Origin: Mercurialis annua
Lineage: Eukaryota > Streptophyta > Magnoliopsida > Malpighiales > Euphorbiaceae
DNA length: 64,000 bases
Direction: 5' to 3'
Assembly (NCBI RefSeq): GCF_937616625.2
Contig: NC_065570.1
Location: 66,429,665-66,493,664, forward strand
Part shown: in pieces, positions 1 to 13,270 of the stretch
How positions within the stretch are numbered: the stretch's first letter is position 1
Layout of the letters: each line of letters starts with the position of its first letter
Notes under the pieces: model-generated
Seen by the model: only the letters and a program-made list of their open reading frames with translations
Told to the model about the DNA's origin: nothing
The model's database searches: none
Position numbers and translations under genes: made by a program

Positions 1-214
1 GAATCACTCTCCTATTCCATATCTACAAGGTATACATTCAACTACTATAAAAGGAGCTTGAGGTATGCCTAAACACACAACTTATAACAAATACAAATAT
101 TCTCTCTTAAGCCTAAACTGACTTAAGCATCGGAGAGTTAATCGGACAAACCGTCCGATTAGCCATCTACACTGTTTTGCAGGATTAATGCCGTCGAGAT
201 GCCAGAATCCATCA
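1..214 (+). repeat. 5' LTR, 3' portion
   Basis: This equals positions 368-581 of the 3' LTR except for two transitions (near 138 and 155). It contains a TATA-like ACTATAAAAGG at 44-54 and ends in ATCCATCA. Confidence 0.9.
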
Positions 215-216
215 AT

Positions 217-234
217 TGGCGCCGTCTGTGGGAA
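217..234 (+). other. Primer-binding site of the LTR element
   Basis: TGGCGCCGTCTGTGGGAA lies two bases after the end of the 5' LTR, where reverse transcription is primed. It is not the initiator-Met site used by the copia element in this window. A tRNA-Arg-type primer, known for some plant Ty3/gypsy (Tat/Ogre) elements, is possible but not verified. Confidence 0.75.
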
Positions 235-1080
235 AAGCTTGAAAACTTCAAACTAGAAGGAGCTTTTCTGAATCCAAAATAAATTTTTATTGAAGGAAGG
301 CATCCGACGGGACTAATCCAAAAGAACGACAAATAGAAGTAACAGATCTATTAAATCTGAAGAATCAAGAAAAAATAAAAAAATTGTCATCAAGAATGAT
401 AAAAGAAGAAGCGAGCAAATAATAGCTATAAAAAAAATTAAGCAAGAAAAAGCGAGCAGATACAAAGTTGGGAAACAAAAGGAAGCTGCAAAATTTGGCC
501 AACAAAAAAGCTGCGTAATACAAAATAAATTTCAAGGAAACTCGAGGAAAAATATCAATGAATTTACCATAAAATATGTCCAGTGGAATCACAAATAATG
601 AAATCAAAGTTTACTTACTCAATGGACTACAAATCATGGAGGCTTGTCTCGACGTTATTCGCTGAATAATTCATTATGGAAATTGGAAAGTGGAAAGCTG
701 TGGCTACTTTATTAGATGACGTGGGCAGGAGGATCAAAGTGTCTCTTGACTTCCAAAATTAAGACTCAGGTATGGAGATTTATAAAAATTTAATGATGCT
801 AAATAATATCTATAGATTGTTAGAATTAAAGCTGTTGAGAAGATTGGATCCGATTGTGGAACGATCTCCGCCTTATATTTTTTGATCCATAGTAGTCAAT
901 TATGACCAAATTTTTAGAATAAATTAAACCGAATAAAATACAATTCAAAATTTTAAATATAATATGATTTGATTTTTGAGTATAAAAAAATGAACTTAGA
1001 GGTCGGAATAGACCCAAAAATTCAAAAAGAAATTATGGTTGTCTTAAAAGAAAAATCAAAATCAAAGAAATAAATTGAAT

Positions 1081-3352
1081 GACGTGATCTCAAAAACGGA
1101 CATAAATATCCTATGAGATAAATGTATTTGCGGGGAGATCGAAGGGCACATATCTGTCCAAAGAAAAAAAATAAAACGCTTAAAAAATTGCAAAAATTGC
1201 AAGTCAAAGAAAAACCAAGAAATCGCCCAAAAGACGAAAACGAAAATTGAAGAAATGGTCTAAGGATCGAAGGTTAAGATGTCCCAGAAGACAAAGGAAG
1301 AAATTGCCCTAAAAGGCAAAAATCAAAGAAACGATCCAAAAACCAAAAATTGAAGATCAAGAAATTAGAGGAAACGGCACCGGAAAAATAAAGAAGAAGG
1401 GCGTAATACCCCTAGAAACAACGAAGCAAACAAGGAAAACGGAAGGAATGAGGAAAACAATGACAATGCCAAAAGATCACAGAGATACCATCTGATACAG
1501 TGAAAACTAAAACGAAGTCATGAGCGGACCAAATTCAAGAAGAGAGAAACAAAGGGAAAATACTCCAAGAAAAGCAAAAGAAAAGAAAGAGCAAAAGTAA
1601 AAAGAGCCCCACGGAGTTAATCCAAAAAGAAAAATTAGAAAGACAAAGGTGAATCCTTTGAATTTACACATCGGAGCAAAACCACATATATAGCGGAAGA
1701 AGTTATGGAAGAAAATATAGTCAAGACACTAAAGAACATCAAAACTGAAGAACTCGACCTGGACGACGTGAAACTGAAGTGCTCACCCCTATCAACGCAA
1801 CAAAAGGAAGAACGAAAACGGCCCAAGAGGCGAAAAACGAAGACATGATCTAAAAAACGGGCATAAATACCCTTTGAGATCGGTGTATTTATGGGGGAGC
1901 TTGAAGGAAGAGATACAAATTCCACGAAGAATACGATCAAGAAAAGAAATAAAAGACAAACAATTAGCGGAAGCAAATAACTCAGATCTAATAATTACAA
2001 AAACAAGAAAAAATCCAGAAAAAAGAAATGAAACGAGAGATGGTGGCAACAGAACTCTTACAAGGAGTAAAAGAATATAGAAAGCATAAAAAAAATCGGT
2101 GGCAAGAAAAGAAAAAATAAATATAAAATCCGAAAGAAGAGAAGAAACAAGAAATCAAATGAATTTTACTCAGAACAATAATGAAGATGGAGAAAGAAAT
2201 CAACAAAGAGAACACCACTTGAGATCATGAAGAACCAAGCGATGTAAAAATGAAGGAAAAGACCTCGGGTAAAACGAATGAATAAACCAAAAAGGCTCTG
2301 CCAAAGAAGAATAAGCCAAGGCTTAACCAAGAAGAGACTCGCCTTAATAAGGCTCGGTCAAAAAGAATAAACAAAGAAAGCTCCGCCAAAGAAGAATAAG
2401 GCAAAGCTTAAACAAGAAGAGACTCGCCTTAATAGGGCTCGGTCAAAAAGAATAAACCAAGAAAAAAAAAAAGCTTGACAAAGATGAACCATCCAAAGAA
2501 GACTCATCCAAAGGAAAACCCCAAGAGGGATAAAGAAGATAGATTCGTCTGAACTTTGAAGAAAACCCCAAGAGGGAAAGAAGTATGAATAAGATAGAAG
2601 TCAAAAGGCCCATCACCAAGTATAGACTTTTTGTCATACCCAATGGTGTCAATCGCCCGTCGTCAAGTATAAATCTTTTGTCATACCCGACGGTGCCAAT
2701 CGCCCATTGTTAAGTATAGACGTTTGTCATACCCAATGGTGCGAGCTATCTTTAATTCATACAATGCAGCAAAGAAGAAAGGAATCAGGAATAAATAAAG
2801 GCGAAACGCCAAAAAACCAGAGTATAGATTTACTCTAAAATAAAGGCGAAACGCCAAAAAACCAGAGTATAGATTTACTCTAAAAATAAAAGCAAAACGC
2901 CAAAAATAGAGTTTAGATTAACTCTAAAGGCAAAATACCAAAGATCAAAATCAACTCAAAGCAAAATAAAGCGAAAGGCGAATCAACTAAATAAAGCAAA
3001 ATAAAGTGAAAGACGAAACGCCAAGAAATAGAGGAATGCGAAAGAAAGGCAAAACGTCAATCAAAAGGAATGCGAAAAATCTCAAAACAGAAGACCGAGT
3101 CTAAAATGATTCGGGTAAAATAAGGTCATGTGCCAAAATAAGGAGACTCGCTTAAATCAAAAGAAATAAGGCTACATGCCCAAATCAACGAAACACATGC
3201 AACTCGCCCAAAATCAGAGGAACAAATCTTAAAAAGGAAGGCAGTCCGCCCGAAAAGAATTAAAATCAAGGAAAATCGACGAAATAAATTGAAGACATGA
3301 TCTAAAAAACGGGCATAAATACCCTTTGAGATCAGTGTACTTGTGGAAGAGG
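1081..3352 (+). repeat. Internal direct repeats of the LTR element
   Basis: A diverged motif of about 60 bp (containing GGGCATAAATACCCTTTGAG or a close variant) occurs near 1081-1142, 1846-1907 and 3291-3352. Shorter direct repeats occur near 2331-2370/2418-2457, as three copies in 2610-2745 (the CATACCC..GGTGCCAATCGCCC unit), and near 2798-2843/2841-2885 (the GGCGAAACGCCAAAAAACC unit). No protein-coding frame fits them. Confidence 0.7.
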
Positions 3353-3782
3353 TCAAAGAACTCATATCTTTCCAAAAAAGAAAGTAAAACTCTCAAAATA
3401 TGAACAAACGAATACCTAGAGATAAGACATCAAAATAAATCAACGAGATTCACCAAGAGTCTCGCCAAAAGAAGAAAACACGAGAATTAAAGATTGAAGA
3501 TGAGGAAAAGCTACTTTCGAACAACCAAGAGTAAAAGATGAAAAATGAAACAAATACAACAGTTTAAAGACATAGGAAGATAGAATGAATGGACACATGT
3601 CCTACCTTCAAAAAATAACAAATAGATGAACGACACATGGCGAAAAAGGAGAAAAACTGGAATCTTGCTCGAAGAGCAAAAAGGAACGCCAGAATACAAA
3701 ACGACTCGCCTCAAATAGAGTTGAGATACTCCAAGGCATAAAATATCATGACTTCAACTCACTTGTGGGGGGGGGGGGCTAA

Positions 3783-4363
3783 TGATGGATACCGAATCCT
3801 ATTCTACTTATAATGGAGCCGAGTCGCAGAAGATCTATTCTCAGACGACACCAGACTCCCGCCCAAATGGCCGAATCCACCGGATCCGCCTTGACTGGAA
3901 TACATCATTCGACATCATAAAAACCGAGTCCCTGAGGACTCGGACAAAGCACGTGGACTCCGGGATTCAGATAAGATCACTAAGATCTACGTATATTCGG
4001 AGTATCTGTCCTATTTGGATACAAATTCCAACTTAGGAAGATAGCCTCCAACTTAGGAAGACGAGACTATTTAGGAATATCTTCCTAAATAGGACTCCTG
4101 TCTGAATAAGGAAGGACACTCCTAATCAAGGTCAAACCCTACTAAATAGGAATCACTCTCCTATTCCATATCTACAAGGTATACATTCAACTACTATAAA
4201 AGGAGCTTGAGGTATGCCTAAACACACAACTTATAACAAATACAAATATTCTCTCTTAAGCCTAAACTGACTTAAGCATCGGAGAGCTAATCGGACAAAC
4301 CGTCTGATTAGCCATCTACACTGTTTTGCAGGATTAATGCCGTCGAGATGCCAGAATCCATCA
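3783..4363 (+). repeat. 3' LTR
   Basis: 581 bp, bounded by TGATGGAT and ATCCATCA, directly after a G11-type polypurine tract and CTAA. It has a TATA-like ACTATAAAAGG near 4193-4203 and several TAGGAA/TTCCTA motifs at 4030-4150. Confidence 0.9.
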
Positions 4364-4619
4364 ATTATATTCAAAAAAAAAAGGATGAAGAGCCTAATTA
4401 ATGTATAAAAAACAATTATATATTTTATATTATATTCAAGATAACTTAGTTCATAATGGAAGAATTTTTCATAAGATTTTCTATAGTAATGAAACTAATA
4501 ATAACATACAGTTTTTAATAAAATTAAAAAGAATCTAACTATTTCCTTCTATTTTAGACTAATTTATATATAAAAATAAACTAAAAAACGAAATATATTA
4601 TAAATATAAATATATATAC

Positions 4620-5880
4620 CCATGCTAGAGCAGCTTGAAGTATTGCTCCGAAGGTCCAGAAAAACTGGAAAATAACCATCCAAGTGCCTCTTTTAGAAGC
4701 GGGTACAAACTCTAAAAACCAGGTTAAGAGCACCGGAGCACTTCCCAACCCAACTCCGACCACACAACGGCAAATAATCAACGTTATATAGTTGGGAGCA
4801 AAGGCGCTTAAAAGTCCACCTCCAGAATTAATTATGGCTATAACCAGAAATCCCCTCCTGAATTAGTGAAACAACTTGAGAATTAGTATTGAATTAAACG
4901 AATTCCAAAATAACGGAAATGTTTCAGCGACCTTAGAACAAATTCCAAAAGAACTTGACAATTATTGGCAAATGGTTCGGGTTGATTTTCGGTTCGATTT
5001 ACGTTGAAAACTGGCTGAAACTACTCCAAACTGAATGGGACTGACCGACCAAAATTATTTTACAATATCAAATCAAACCGAGTTCAATTTATCGGTTCGA
5101 TTTGCTTTTTCGGTTTCAGTCAATTTTTACATACTTCTGCTACAATACATAAACATTCAGGACTTTGTAAGTCCAAATTGATAGAAATAAAAAAATTATT
5201 GTTATGTGCAATTATTGTTAGAGAGAATAAAATTTAGATACAGTCAGTAAAAGAATTCCATTATCATTGAATGATTGTCAATTATAGTTAAGTTGACTCA
5301 ATTAAATGAAGTAAGAATATATTGAAAAAAAGACTTATTGTCTTAAAAAAAATCCCTTATCATTGAATGATTGTCAATTATAGTAGTAGTATAAATTTGC
5401 AATTTTATCATAAAAAAATTTCGAATGTAAAATAATACGAAAGGTATATTTTATGCTTTTTCACTTTAATTTAACACAAATGACTAATTAAAAATTGAAA
5501 ACTTATTTAAAAGAGAGGATTTATCAAGAAAATAGTAAGATATTTTTTAGCCCTTTGATTAAAATAAAATGGAGCATAAGAAAGGAGAAAAAGAATGAAA
5601 AGAAAAGGCACCTTCTTCCAAATTTATCAGAAACAAAGCCCCATAAATAAGCTCCGATCATCATACCAACAAAAACCATACTGGTAATAACGCTTTCTTC
5701 GCCGGAAGAAAGCCCCCATTGGCGCTGAACAGCGGGTCCGATAGCGGAGAGAAGCATAACTTCCATGGCATCACAAGTCCAACCCAAGCCCGCATAAAGA
5801 AGAACAAAAAACTGAAATTTTCCAAAACCAACAGCTGAAAGAGCTTCGTCAACTGTATAAACATGGCGTCCCTCCGCCAT
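4620..5880 (-). CDS. OCT7: Organic cation/carnitine transporter 7-like (NIAP-type MFS), 5' exons only
   Basis: Two exons read on the minus strand: 5880-5612 and 4857-4620, joined in frame (507 nt, 169 residues). The N-terminus runs [20 protein letters not shown] and carries the MFS motif-A-like [10 protein letters not shown] after the second membrane segment. Exon 2 encodes [20 protein letters not shown] and [17 protein letters not shown]. This matches plant OCT7/NIAP, a sugar-porter-like member of the major facilitator family linked to nicotinate transport in Arabidopsis. Splice sites are AAG|GTGCC and CAG|GAGG; exon 2 ends at TGG|GTATAT. The remaining two thirds of the protein is not found before the LTR element starts 257 bp further on, so later exons lie outside the window or are lost. 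The start is the first ATG. Confidence 0.85.
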
Positions 5881-8234
5881 CTGATAAAACCTTAGAGACC
5901 AAGAAAGATTTGAGATAATTTGTAAGAAACTACTTCATAAGTCAAAGATATAAATTATGCATACATTAGATACATAATTAAAGTAGCAATAATATTAGTA
6001 ACATTGATGTTGAGTTCTGATGATGACTGAAGCTTAATACTATAAAACTTCCATTTATGGCCACATGTTTTTTTCTATCAAGAGAGTGTTCTTTATTTTT
6101 TAAATTCCCTATAAACGTGATAAATTTCCACATAAATTTACTTATTTATGAATGTGGTTGGTGTGGAATAGGATCAGCAAACAGTCGGATCATAAAACCG
6201 AATATATTAAAATATGTATCTTTTTAATCAAGCCAAAAAAATTCAATCCAAATTGAATTAGCCGAATTAACCAAAATTTAAAAATACTCAGTTAAAAAGA
6301 CTAAGTCACTTTATCTGTTAAACCGATAAAAATATTAATTGTTTAATCAATTTAGAAAACTGTTAACCATAATAGAATCAGATTTTTTATTGTCCAAAAT
6401 GACTAATCAAAATAATCAAATTAATCAATATCTTTATCCAAACTTAACCAAATAGGCCAGTCAAACCGATTAATTCAGCTCATCTGACCAAATGATTATT
6501 GTAAATTGGAGACTCGAACTCGAGACTTCTACAAACTCCTATAAATTCTCATAATTTGACATATATTTTTTATAATTTATTATCATATTCATTCTAAAAA
6601 TATTATTTAATCTTCGTACTTTTATACATATGACTTTCAAAATTTAAATTTAAATTTATGATTATTGAATAAGCATTATAATTGAAATAAAGTTACATTC
6701 CAATTTTAAACAAGGATATATTATCAAAATTAAATATTTTAGTCAGATTTCAATAAATTGGAAACATTTCAACAAAATTTGAATTTTTTTACTCATCAGT
6801 TTACTACAATAATTGATATCAAGAGTTGTCATATAATTAAAAATATTGATTAAGATAGAATTATTAAAAGATCAACTCGAGTGTTCGGTAATGTCAACAA
6901 TTGTAGAAATATAATATCCAACGTAAGTGTGATGTAACCTTCCAATATAAATATATCAAATGGATACATCCTAAATTAATATATAAGCATAAAACTATAA
7001 AATTAAAATAATATTGATAATAACTAAATTATTTGGACCAAATAAAAATAGAAAAAGTACACCATTTACTATTTTTTTTATTTACTGTTAAATTTTAAAA
7101 ATTACTCTCATAATTTATGATCAAATCAATATAATTTGCTTTATTAAAAAATTTACTTATAAAAATATTGCATTTGGAAAAAACATATGCAACACCAGAA
7201 AAATATTATGGGAGTCCAGTGAATTGTCAATGAAATTTGGCCGGAAAATTTCCGGCTAACGGTGGTCAACAAAAATCAACAGCGCGGTCAACATATGGTT
7301 AACACGTGCTATGTTCACTGTTAACTAGTTGATTTTTATGAGTGAATATTTTTTAAAAATATATTTTTAGGTGTATTTTCGTTATTTTTTTGGATTTCTC
7401 GGTCTATTGTCTTTCAATGTATTTTTGGTGTTTAATTTATTGTGTTATTTTTTTTTCGCTGTGTTTTTGAAATGTTTTTATATATATTTCACTGTTTTTT
7501 TTGTGTATATTTTTTTTGGTATTTTTATAAATATTCTTTTTCAGTATCTTAAAAAAACTTATTATTTTACCAAATTTTTTTAAAGAAATCCGAACAGTTT
7601 TAAAAAAATCCAAAAATATAAATTACATTATCCCATTTTAAGAATTATGTACTCCATAACTTCTTGTTTTATCAAAAGCATATAATATATTAAGGAAACA
7701 GACCAGCATTACGAACTAAACTGTCAGAGTACATTGTATACCAAAATTATAAAAAAATAAAAAATTAATTGGAAACTTTATATTAATCTATGAAGAGAAA
7801 CGAAACAACGGAAGAAATTTAAATACAAATTGTACAGGTGTAGATAAACATGATGAATTTAAGTGTGAGAATTTTCTAACACCAGTTGTATCCTATTAAA
7901 ATATGTCGGTCTTTTGTTTCGCTATCAATATACTTCAGACGATGATATGAACATTTTAATTTTTCGAAAACTTAAATTTGAAATTTGAAGAAACGCTAAA
8001 AAATTTGAACGATTCATATATCTATACTAAACAAACTGCATATGGAATTAAAACATGCGGAAAACACACAAATCTCTAAATAGATAGTGCAATTTATTTA
8101 AAAAAAATAAGAAAAATAATGAAACAAATAAGTTAAGAGATGATAATTTTCGATTAAAAATCAAAGATTACCGTCCCTGTGCTCAAAATCGAAGAAAACA
8201 AACTTTCTCTCTATAATTTCTTTTTCTCTCTGCT
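5881..8234. other. AT-rich intergenic stretch
   Basis: No gene is supported. It holds long T-rich tracts (7370-7590), a near-palindrome GCCGGAAAATTTCCGGC near 7240, and a few TTGAC/GTCAA cores at 7265-7330. The 5' part should contain the promoter of the transporter gene, but no clear TATA box was fixed. Confidence 0.5.
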
Positions 8235-8239
8235 GCATA

Positions 8240-8521
8240 TATTAGAGCAGTATCAAGCTCAAGAAATCAAAGAAGCAATTAGAAGTTAAATTAGTTAATT
8301 AGCAGTCAGTTGTAAGTTAGTTATGTTACTGTTTTGTTCAGTAACAAACTAACGGTTCTGTTAGTTACAACGGATAAGTTTATATCCGTTATTCATGTCA
8401 AATAGGTAAATGACACATGTCAGTCATTGAGTCTATAAATACTCTGTAAATTCCAGCTTTATTCTTTAATGAGAATTTCTCTATTTTCTTCTTCTTCAAT
8501 CTTCTTCTCCAAATTCTAATA
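8240..8521 (+). repeat. 5' LTR of copia element
   Basis: 282 bp, TATTAG...CTAATA. It holds a TATAAATA promoter-like box about 85 bp before its end. Confidence 0.95.
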
Positions 8522-8533
8522 TGGTATCAAAGC
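8522..8533 (+). other. Primer-binding site of copia element
   Basis: TGGTATCAAAGC directly abuts the 5' LTR. It matches the usual plant initiator-tRNA-Met site TGGTATCAGAGC with one change. Confidence 0.9.
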
Positions 8534-8717
8534 AAATATAATCTCAGCTTAAAGAAATTGTTATCAATCAAGCAGCAAAATTCGTCATATTTCATCATAT
8601 TCAGATTCTTAAATCAGATTCTTATTTTTTATACATTTCTTTTCTTTCTGTTATTAATCAATTTCTGAAATTTCTATTCATTTCTTGATTCTCTGTAAAC
8701 CCTAGTTTCTTGATATC

Positions 8718-11700
8718 ATGGCTTTTATTCCTTCTGAATTTGATAATCCTTCAAGTCCTTTTTACTTACATCCCAGTGAAAATCCTTCATTGGTTCTGGT
8801 TTCTCCATTATTAAATGGGCAAAATTTTCATTCTTGGTCAAGATCAATGAGAATGTGCTTATTATCTAAGAACAAACTGAAGTTTGTTGATGGTTCAATA
8901 CCGATTCCATCAAAGGATGATGCTATTTTTTTCAATTTGGGAAAGATGTAATACAATGGTTTTATCTTGGATTCAAAGATCTTTATCTCCATCAATAGCA
9001 CAAAGTATTCTGTGGATTGACAGTGCTTTGGAAGTCTGGAAAGATTTGTTTGATAGGTTTTCTCAGGGTAATGCTCTTCGAATTTCTGATCTTCAAGAAG
9101 AAATTTATGTTTTTAAGCAAGGTACTCTTTCTGTTACTGATTTCTTTACTCAACTCAAGATATTGTGGGGTGAGTATTCTAATTTGAGGATGGTTCCTGT
9201 TTGTACCTGTAATCCACAATGTAATTGTGAAGCATTAAAGACTGTTAGAAATCAACATGAAGGAGACTATGTTATTAGGTTCTTGAAAGGTTTGAATGAA
9301 AATTATGCTACTGTTAGAACTCAGGTATTAATGATGGATCCTCTGCCAAAGATTAATAGGGTTTTTTCATTAGTAATACAACATGAAAGACAATTGGGAA
9401 TTGGAGTTAGTGAAACTGTTTTACAGAATATTGAACCAGTAGTTTTTGCAGCTCAGGGTAATGTTTCTTATCAGGGAAGGAATTCTTTCAATAATAATAG
9501 ATCTTTTATTAATAGACCTCCTATTAATAGTGCTAATAATGGTTTCAATAACAATAGTTTCAATAACAATGGTGCTAGAACACAAGGACAGAGAAGGTTC
9601 TTTACTAATAACAATGATAAACCAGTTTGTAGTCATTGTGGTTTTTCTGGACACACAGTGGATATATGTTTCAAGAAACATGGGTATCCTCCTGGTTATA
9701 AACCAAGAGTTAGGACACAGAGTTTTGTTAATCAAGTTGGAGATTCTATAATTGGGAATGAGCAAGAGTTGTACTATAATGATCAAGGTTGTGATAACAA
9801 TGGTTATTATGAAGAAATTATGTCTGAGAATGAAAGGATTGGGAGAAGTTTTAACAACAATCAAGTTTTATCTGAGTCAAAGGAGAATGTACCTGTATTT
9901 ACTCAACAGCAATATCAGCAACTTATGAGTATGCTACAACAGAATGCTTCTGCTATGCAAACTTCTGCTATGGTTAATACACCAAAAGTGAATACAGTTT
10001 CTGCAAATTTCTCTTCTGCAACAGAAGAGTCTGGTATGCATTTCTTAGCTTCTTCTTTTGTTACACAAACATCATATGCATCATGGATAATTGATTCTGG
10101 AGCCACTGATCATATTGTTTGTGATTTGCAGTTTTTGACATTTTCTAAACCTGTTGAAAATATGTTTGTGACTTTGCCAAATTCACAGAAAATTAAAGTT
10201 ACACACATAGGCACAGTAGAATTTAGTAAAGATTTTACTTTGCATAATGTATTATATGTTCCTAATTTTTATTTTAATCTGATCTCAACAAGTAAACTAA
10301 CCACAGATTATGATTATTGTATAATTCTTCATAAAAATTTGTGTATTATACAGGATCCTATTGCTTGGAAGATGATTGGATTAGCTAAGAAAATTCAAGG
10401 CCTTTATCATCTTGATAAATCCAGTTTTTCAAATGAGATTGATATGTCTAAATGTTTTGTGAATTCTGTTCAAAGTGATTTTTTGTGGCACAATAGATTT
10501 GGTCATTTAGCAAATGTAAGGTTGAAGTCTTTACAATTAATAGATTCTTCTATTAGTATTCCTGTTAATGAACATTGTAACATTTGTCATTTAGCAAAGC
10601 AAAAGAAAAGTTCTTTTCCATTAAGTATTTCTATTTCTGAATCTTGTTTTGATCTTGTGCATGCTGATATTTGGGGACCTGCTAGGACAGTTTCTATATA
10701 TGGTCATAGGTATTTTCTGACTTTAGTTGATGATAAAAGTAGGTATACTTGGCTTTTTCTTTTAAAAGCAAAGTCAGAAGTTAGAGTTTTAATACAAAAT
10801 TTCTGTACTTATGTTGAAACACAATTTAATACTAAGATTAAGTGTTTTAGATCAGATAATGGTCAGGAATTTAACATGTCTGCATTTTATGATTCCAAAG
10901 GTATAGTGCATCAAACTTCCTGCATATATACACCAGAACAAAATTCTGTAGTGGAAAGAAAACACCAACATATTTTGAATGTTGCACGTGCATTAAAGTT
11001 TCAATCATCAATTCCACTTTGTTTTTGGTCTGATTGTGTTTCTCATGCTACTTATCTAATTAACAGAATTCCATCACCTGTTATTGATAATAAAACACCA
11101 TATGAAATATTACATAAGAAACAGCCTTTGTTTAATGATTTAAAAGTTTTTGGATGTATGGCATATGCATCAACTTTGAGTCATAATAGACATAAGTTTT
11201 CTCCAAGAGCCACACAGTGTATTTTCTTGGGATATTCTGCTACTGTAAAAGGTTATAGATTATATGATATAAAATCAAAAGTTGTGTTCATATCTAGAAA
11301 TGTTAGATTTTATGAGCATTTATTTCCATACAAAGATTTGAATAATGTTAATTCTGAGAAAAATGTGGATAATTCATTAGGGGTTTTACCTGCATACATT
11401 GATGTTCCTAGCACAGATTTTTATATTCCTCAACATAGCTTAGTAGATGATCAGCATTTAGATACAGATAGTCATATTGTTGATCAAGCTAGAGAAGAAA
11501 CACAAAGTGTTATTCATAGGCAGTTACCTTCTGTTTCACTTAGGAGATCATCAAGAACAATAGTTGAACCTTTACATTTAAAGGATTTTGTTTGTGATAT
11601 TCCCAAGATACATGTTGTTTCAGGTTGTGAAAAGAAAACTACTCCTCATGTTCTTTCAAAAGTACTTACTTATGATAGGTTAAATTCTGCACATAAAGTA

Positions 11701-13263
11701 TTTGCAGTAAATGTAAATACAATTTTAGAACCTAAAACTTATAAAGAAGCTATTCAACAAACATGTTGGCAGGAAGCTATTAAAAAGGAGTTACAGGCTT
11801 TAGAAGTTAATAAGACTTGGTATCTTACTGATTTACCTAAAGGAAAAACACCAATAGGATGTAAATGGGTATTTAAGGTTAAATATAATAGTAATGGTAC
11901 AGTTGAGAGGTATAAGGCTAGGTTAGTAGCTAAGGGATATACACAACAAAATGGTATTGACTATACAGATACATTTTCCCCAGTGGCAAAAATGACAACA
12001 ATAAGGGTGTTATTAGCAACTGCTGCAGCAAAGAATTGGACATTACAACAGCTAGATATCAACAATGCATTTTTGCATGGAGATCTAACTGAAGAAGTCT
12101 ATATGCAAGTACCATCAGGTTTGTCTTGTTCCAATTCAAATCAAGTTTGTAAACTTACTAAGTCACTTTATGGTTTGAAACAGGCAAGTAGGCAGTGGAA
12201 TGTCAAGTTAACAGATGCATTGCTTTCTCAAGGTTACATACAAGCAGTTTCTGATTCTTCATTATTCACAAAGAAAAATGGTGGTTCATTTACTGCATTG
12301 CTAGTATATGTTGATGATGTCATACTGACAGGCAATGATTCAGAGGAAATTCAGAAAATCAAAGATTACTTGGATAAGGTTTTTAAGATTAAAGACCTTG
12401 GTTCATTGAAGTTTTTCTTGGGGCTTGAGGTAGCAAGGTCAAAAGCAGGGATAAACTTAAGTCAAAGAAAGTATGTTACTGATCTTCTTAAAGAAACAGG
12501 GTACATTGGATGTAAACCTAACAGTACACCAATGACAGTACATACAAGGTTGATAAAAGAAGATCAGTCTCCACCTCATACAGATATAACTGAATACAGG
12601 AGGTTAGTAGGCAAACTGATTTACCTCTGTAGTACAAGACCAGACATTTCTTTTCCTGTTCAACAACTTTCTCAATTCCTGGATTGTCCAACAAAGACAC
12701 ATTATGCTGCCATTTCAAGGATTCTAAGATATCTTAAGAAAGCTCCAGGACAAGGGTTGTTCTTTCCAGCAAATAATAATCTGCAATTAAAAGCCTTTAC
12801 TGATTCTGACTGGGCTACATGCACAGAAACCAGAAGGTCTATATCTGGTTTTTGTATTTTCCTTGGAGAAGCTCTTATCTCATGGAAGACAAAGAAGCAA
12901 GTAACAGTTTCTAAGTCAAGCTCAGAAGCAGAATATAGAGCTTTAGCAAATACAACCTGTGAGATACAATGGATCACATTTCTGCTAAAAGACTTACAGA
13001 TTGATATATCTCCTGCTAAAGTCTATTGTGACAACCAGTCTGCATGTCATATTGCACACAATCCTTGCTTTCATGAACGTACCAAACATATAGATATAGA
13101 TTGTCACATAGTGAGGGAAAAAATTCAATCTGGATTGCTTCATTTATTTCCCATTTCTGGAAGACATCAACTGGCAGATTTCTTCACTAAAGCTCTACCT
13201 CCATCTACTTTCTTAGAGATTCTTTCCAAGCTGAATGTACATGACATATACAATCCAGCTTGA
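8718..13263 (+). pseudogene. Copia gag-pol polyprotein with a gag frameshift
   Basis: The polyprotein starts at ATG 8718 with a copia-type gag N-terminus (PFYLHPSENPSLVLVSPLL, SWSRSMRM). The frame stops at 8951, and the matching continuation (WERCNTMVLSWI) is in another frame from about 8938, as expected if two bases are missing near 8937-8939. The second frame is then open to the stop at 13261-13263. In order it carries a CCHC zinc knuckle (CSHCGFSGHTVDIC, about 9627-9671), the protease site DSGATDH (about 10093), the HHCC pre-integrase domain, an integrase with the D-D-E set (HADIWGP; FRSDNGQEF; VVERKHQ), a reverse transcriptase with YVDD near 12307, and an RNase H with SSSEAEYRAL. Apart from the gag break no domain is missing. 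The ATG at 8884 is not a natural start. Confidence 0.93.
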
Positions 13264-13270
13264 GGGGGGG
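13262..13270 (+). other. Polypurine tract of copia element
   Basis: GAGGGGGGG lies between the pol stop codon and the 3' LTR; this is the expected plus-strand priming site. Confidence 0.9.

Larger units (their letters stand above)
1..4363 (+). mobile_element. Non-autonomous LTR retroelement (left end outside window)
   Basis: Positions 1-214 repeat 4150-4363 with two mismatches, so this is an element whose 5' LTR is cut by the window edge. The 3' LTR is 3783-4363 and ends in the inverted pair TGATGGAT/ATCCATCA. A primer-binding site follows the 5' LTR and a G-rich polypurine tract (3767-3779) precedes the 3' LTR. The interior (215-3782) is A-rich on this strand and has no gag, protease, reverse transcriptase or integrase frame, so mobility would depend on enzymes from another element. 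If the 5' LTR is full length the element is about 4.7 kb. Its target duplication cannot be checked because the left flank is missing. It lies antisense to the transporter gene at 4620-5880. Confidence 0.9.

Noticed and set aside
365..3714. Many minus-strand open frames across the LTR element interior
   Set aside because: The plus strand is A-rich, so the opposite strand is T-rich and poor in stops. The peptides are Phe/Leu/Ser-rich and carry no domain.
3782..4036. Open frame of 84 codons at the start of the 3' LTR
   Set aside because: It begins at the LTR boundary and has no recognisable domain; it is chance frame in LTR sequence.
7371..7583. Open frame of 70 codons in T-rich DNA
   Set aside because: It is almost all Phe/Tyr/Leu/Ile from T-rich sequence, with no homology signal.
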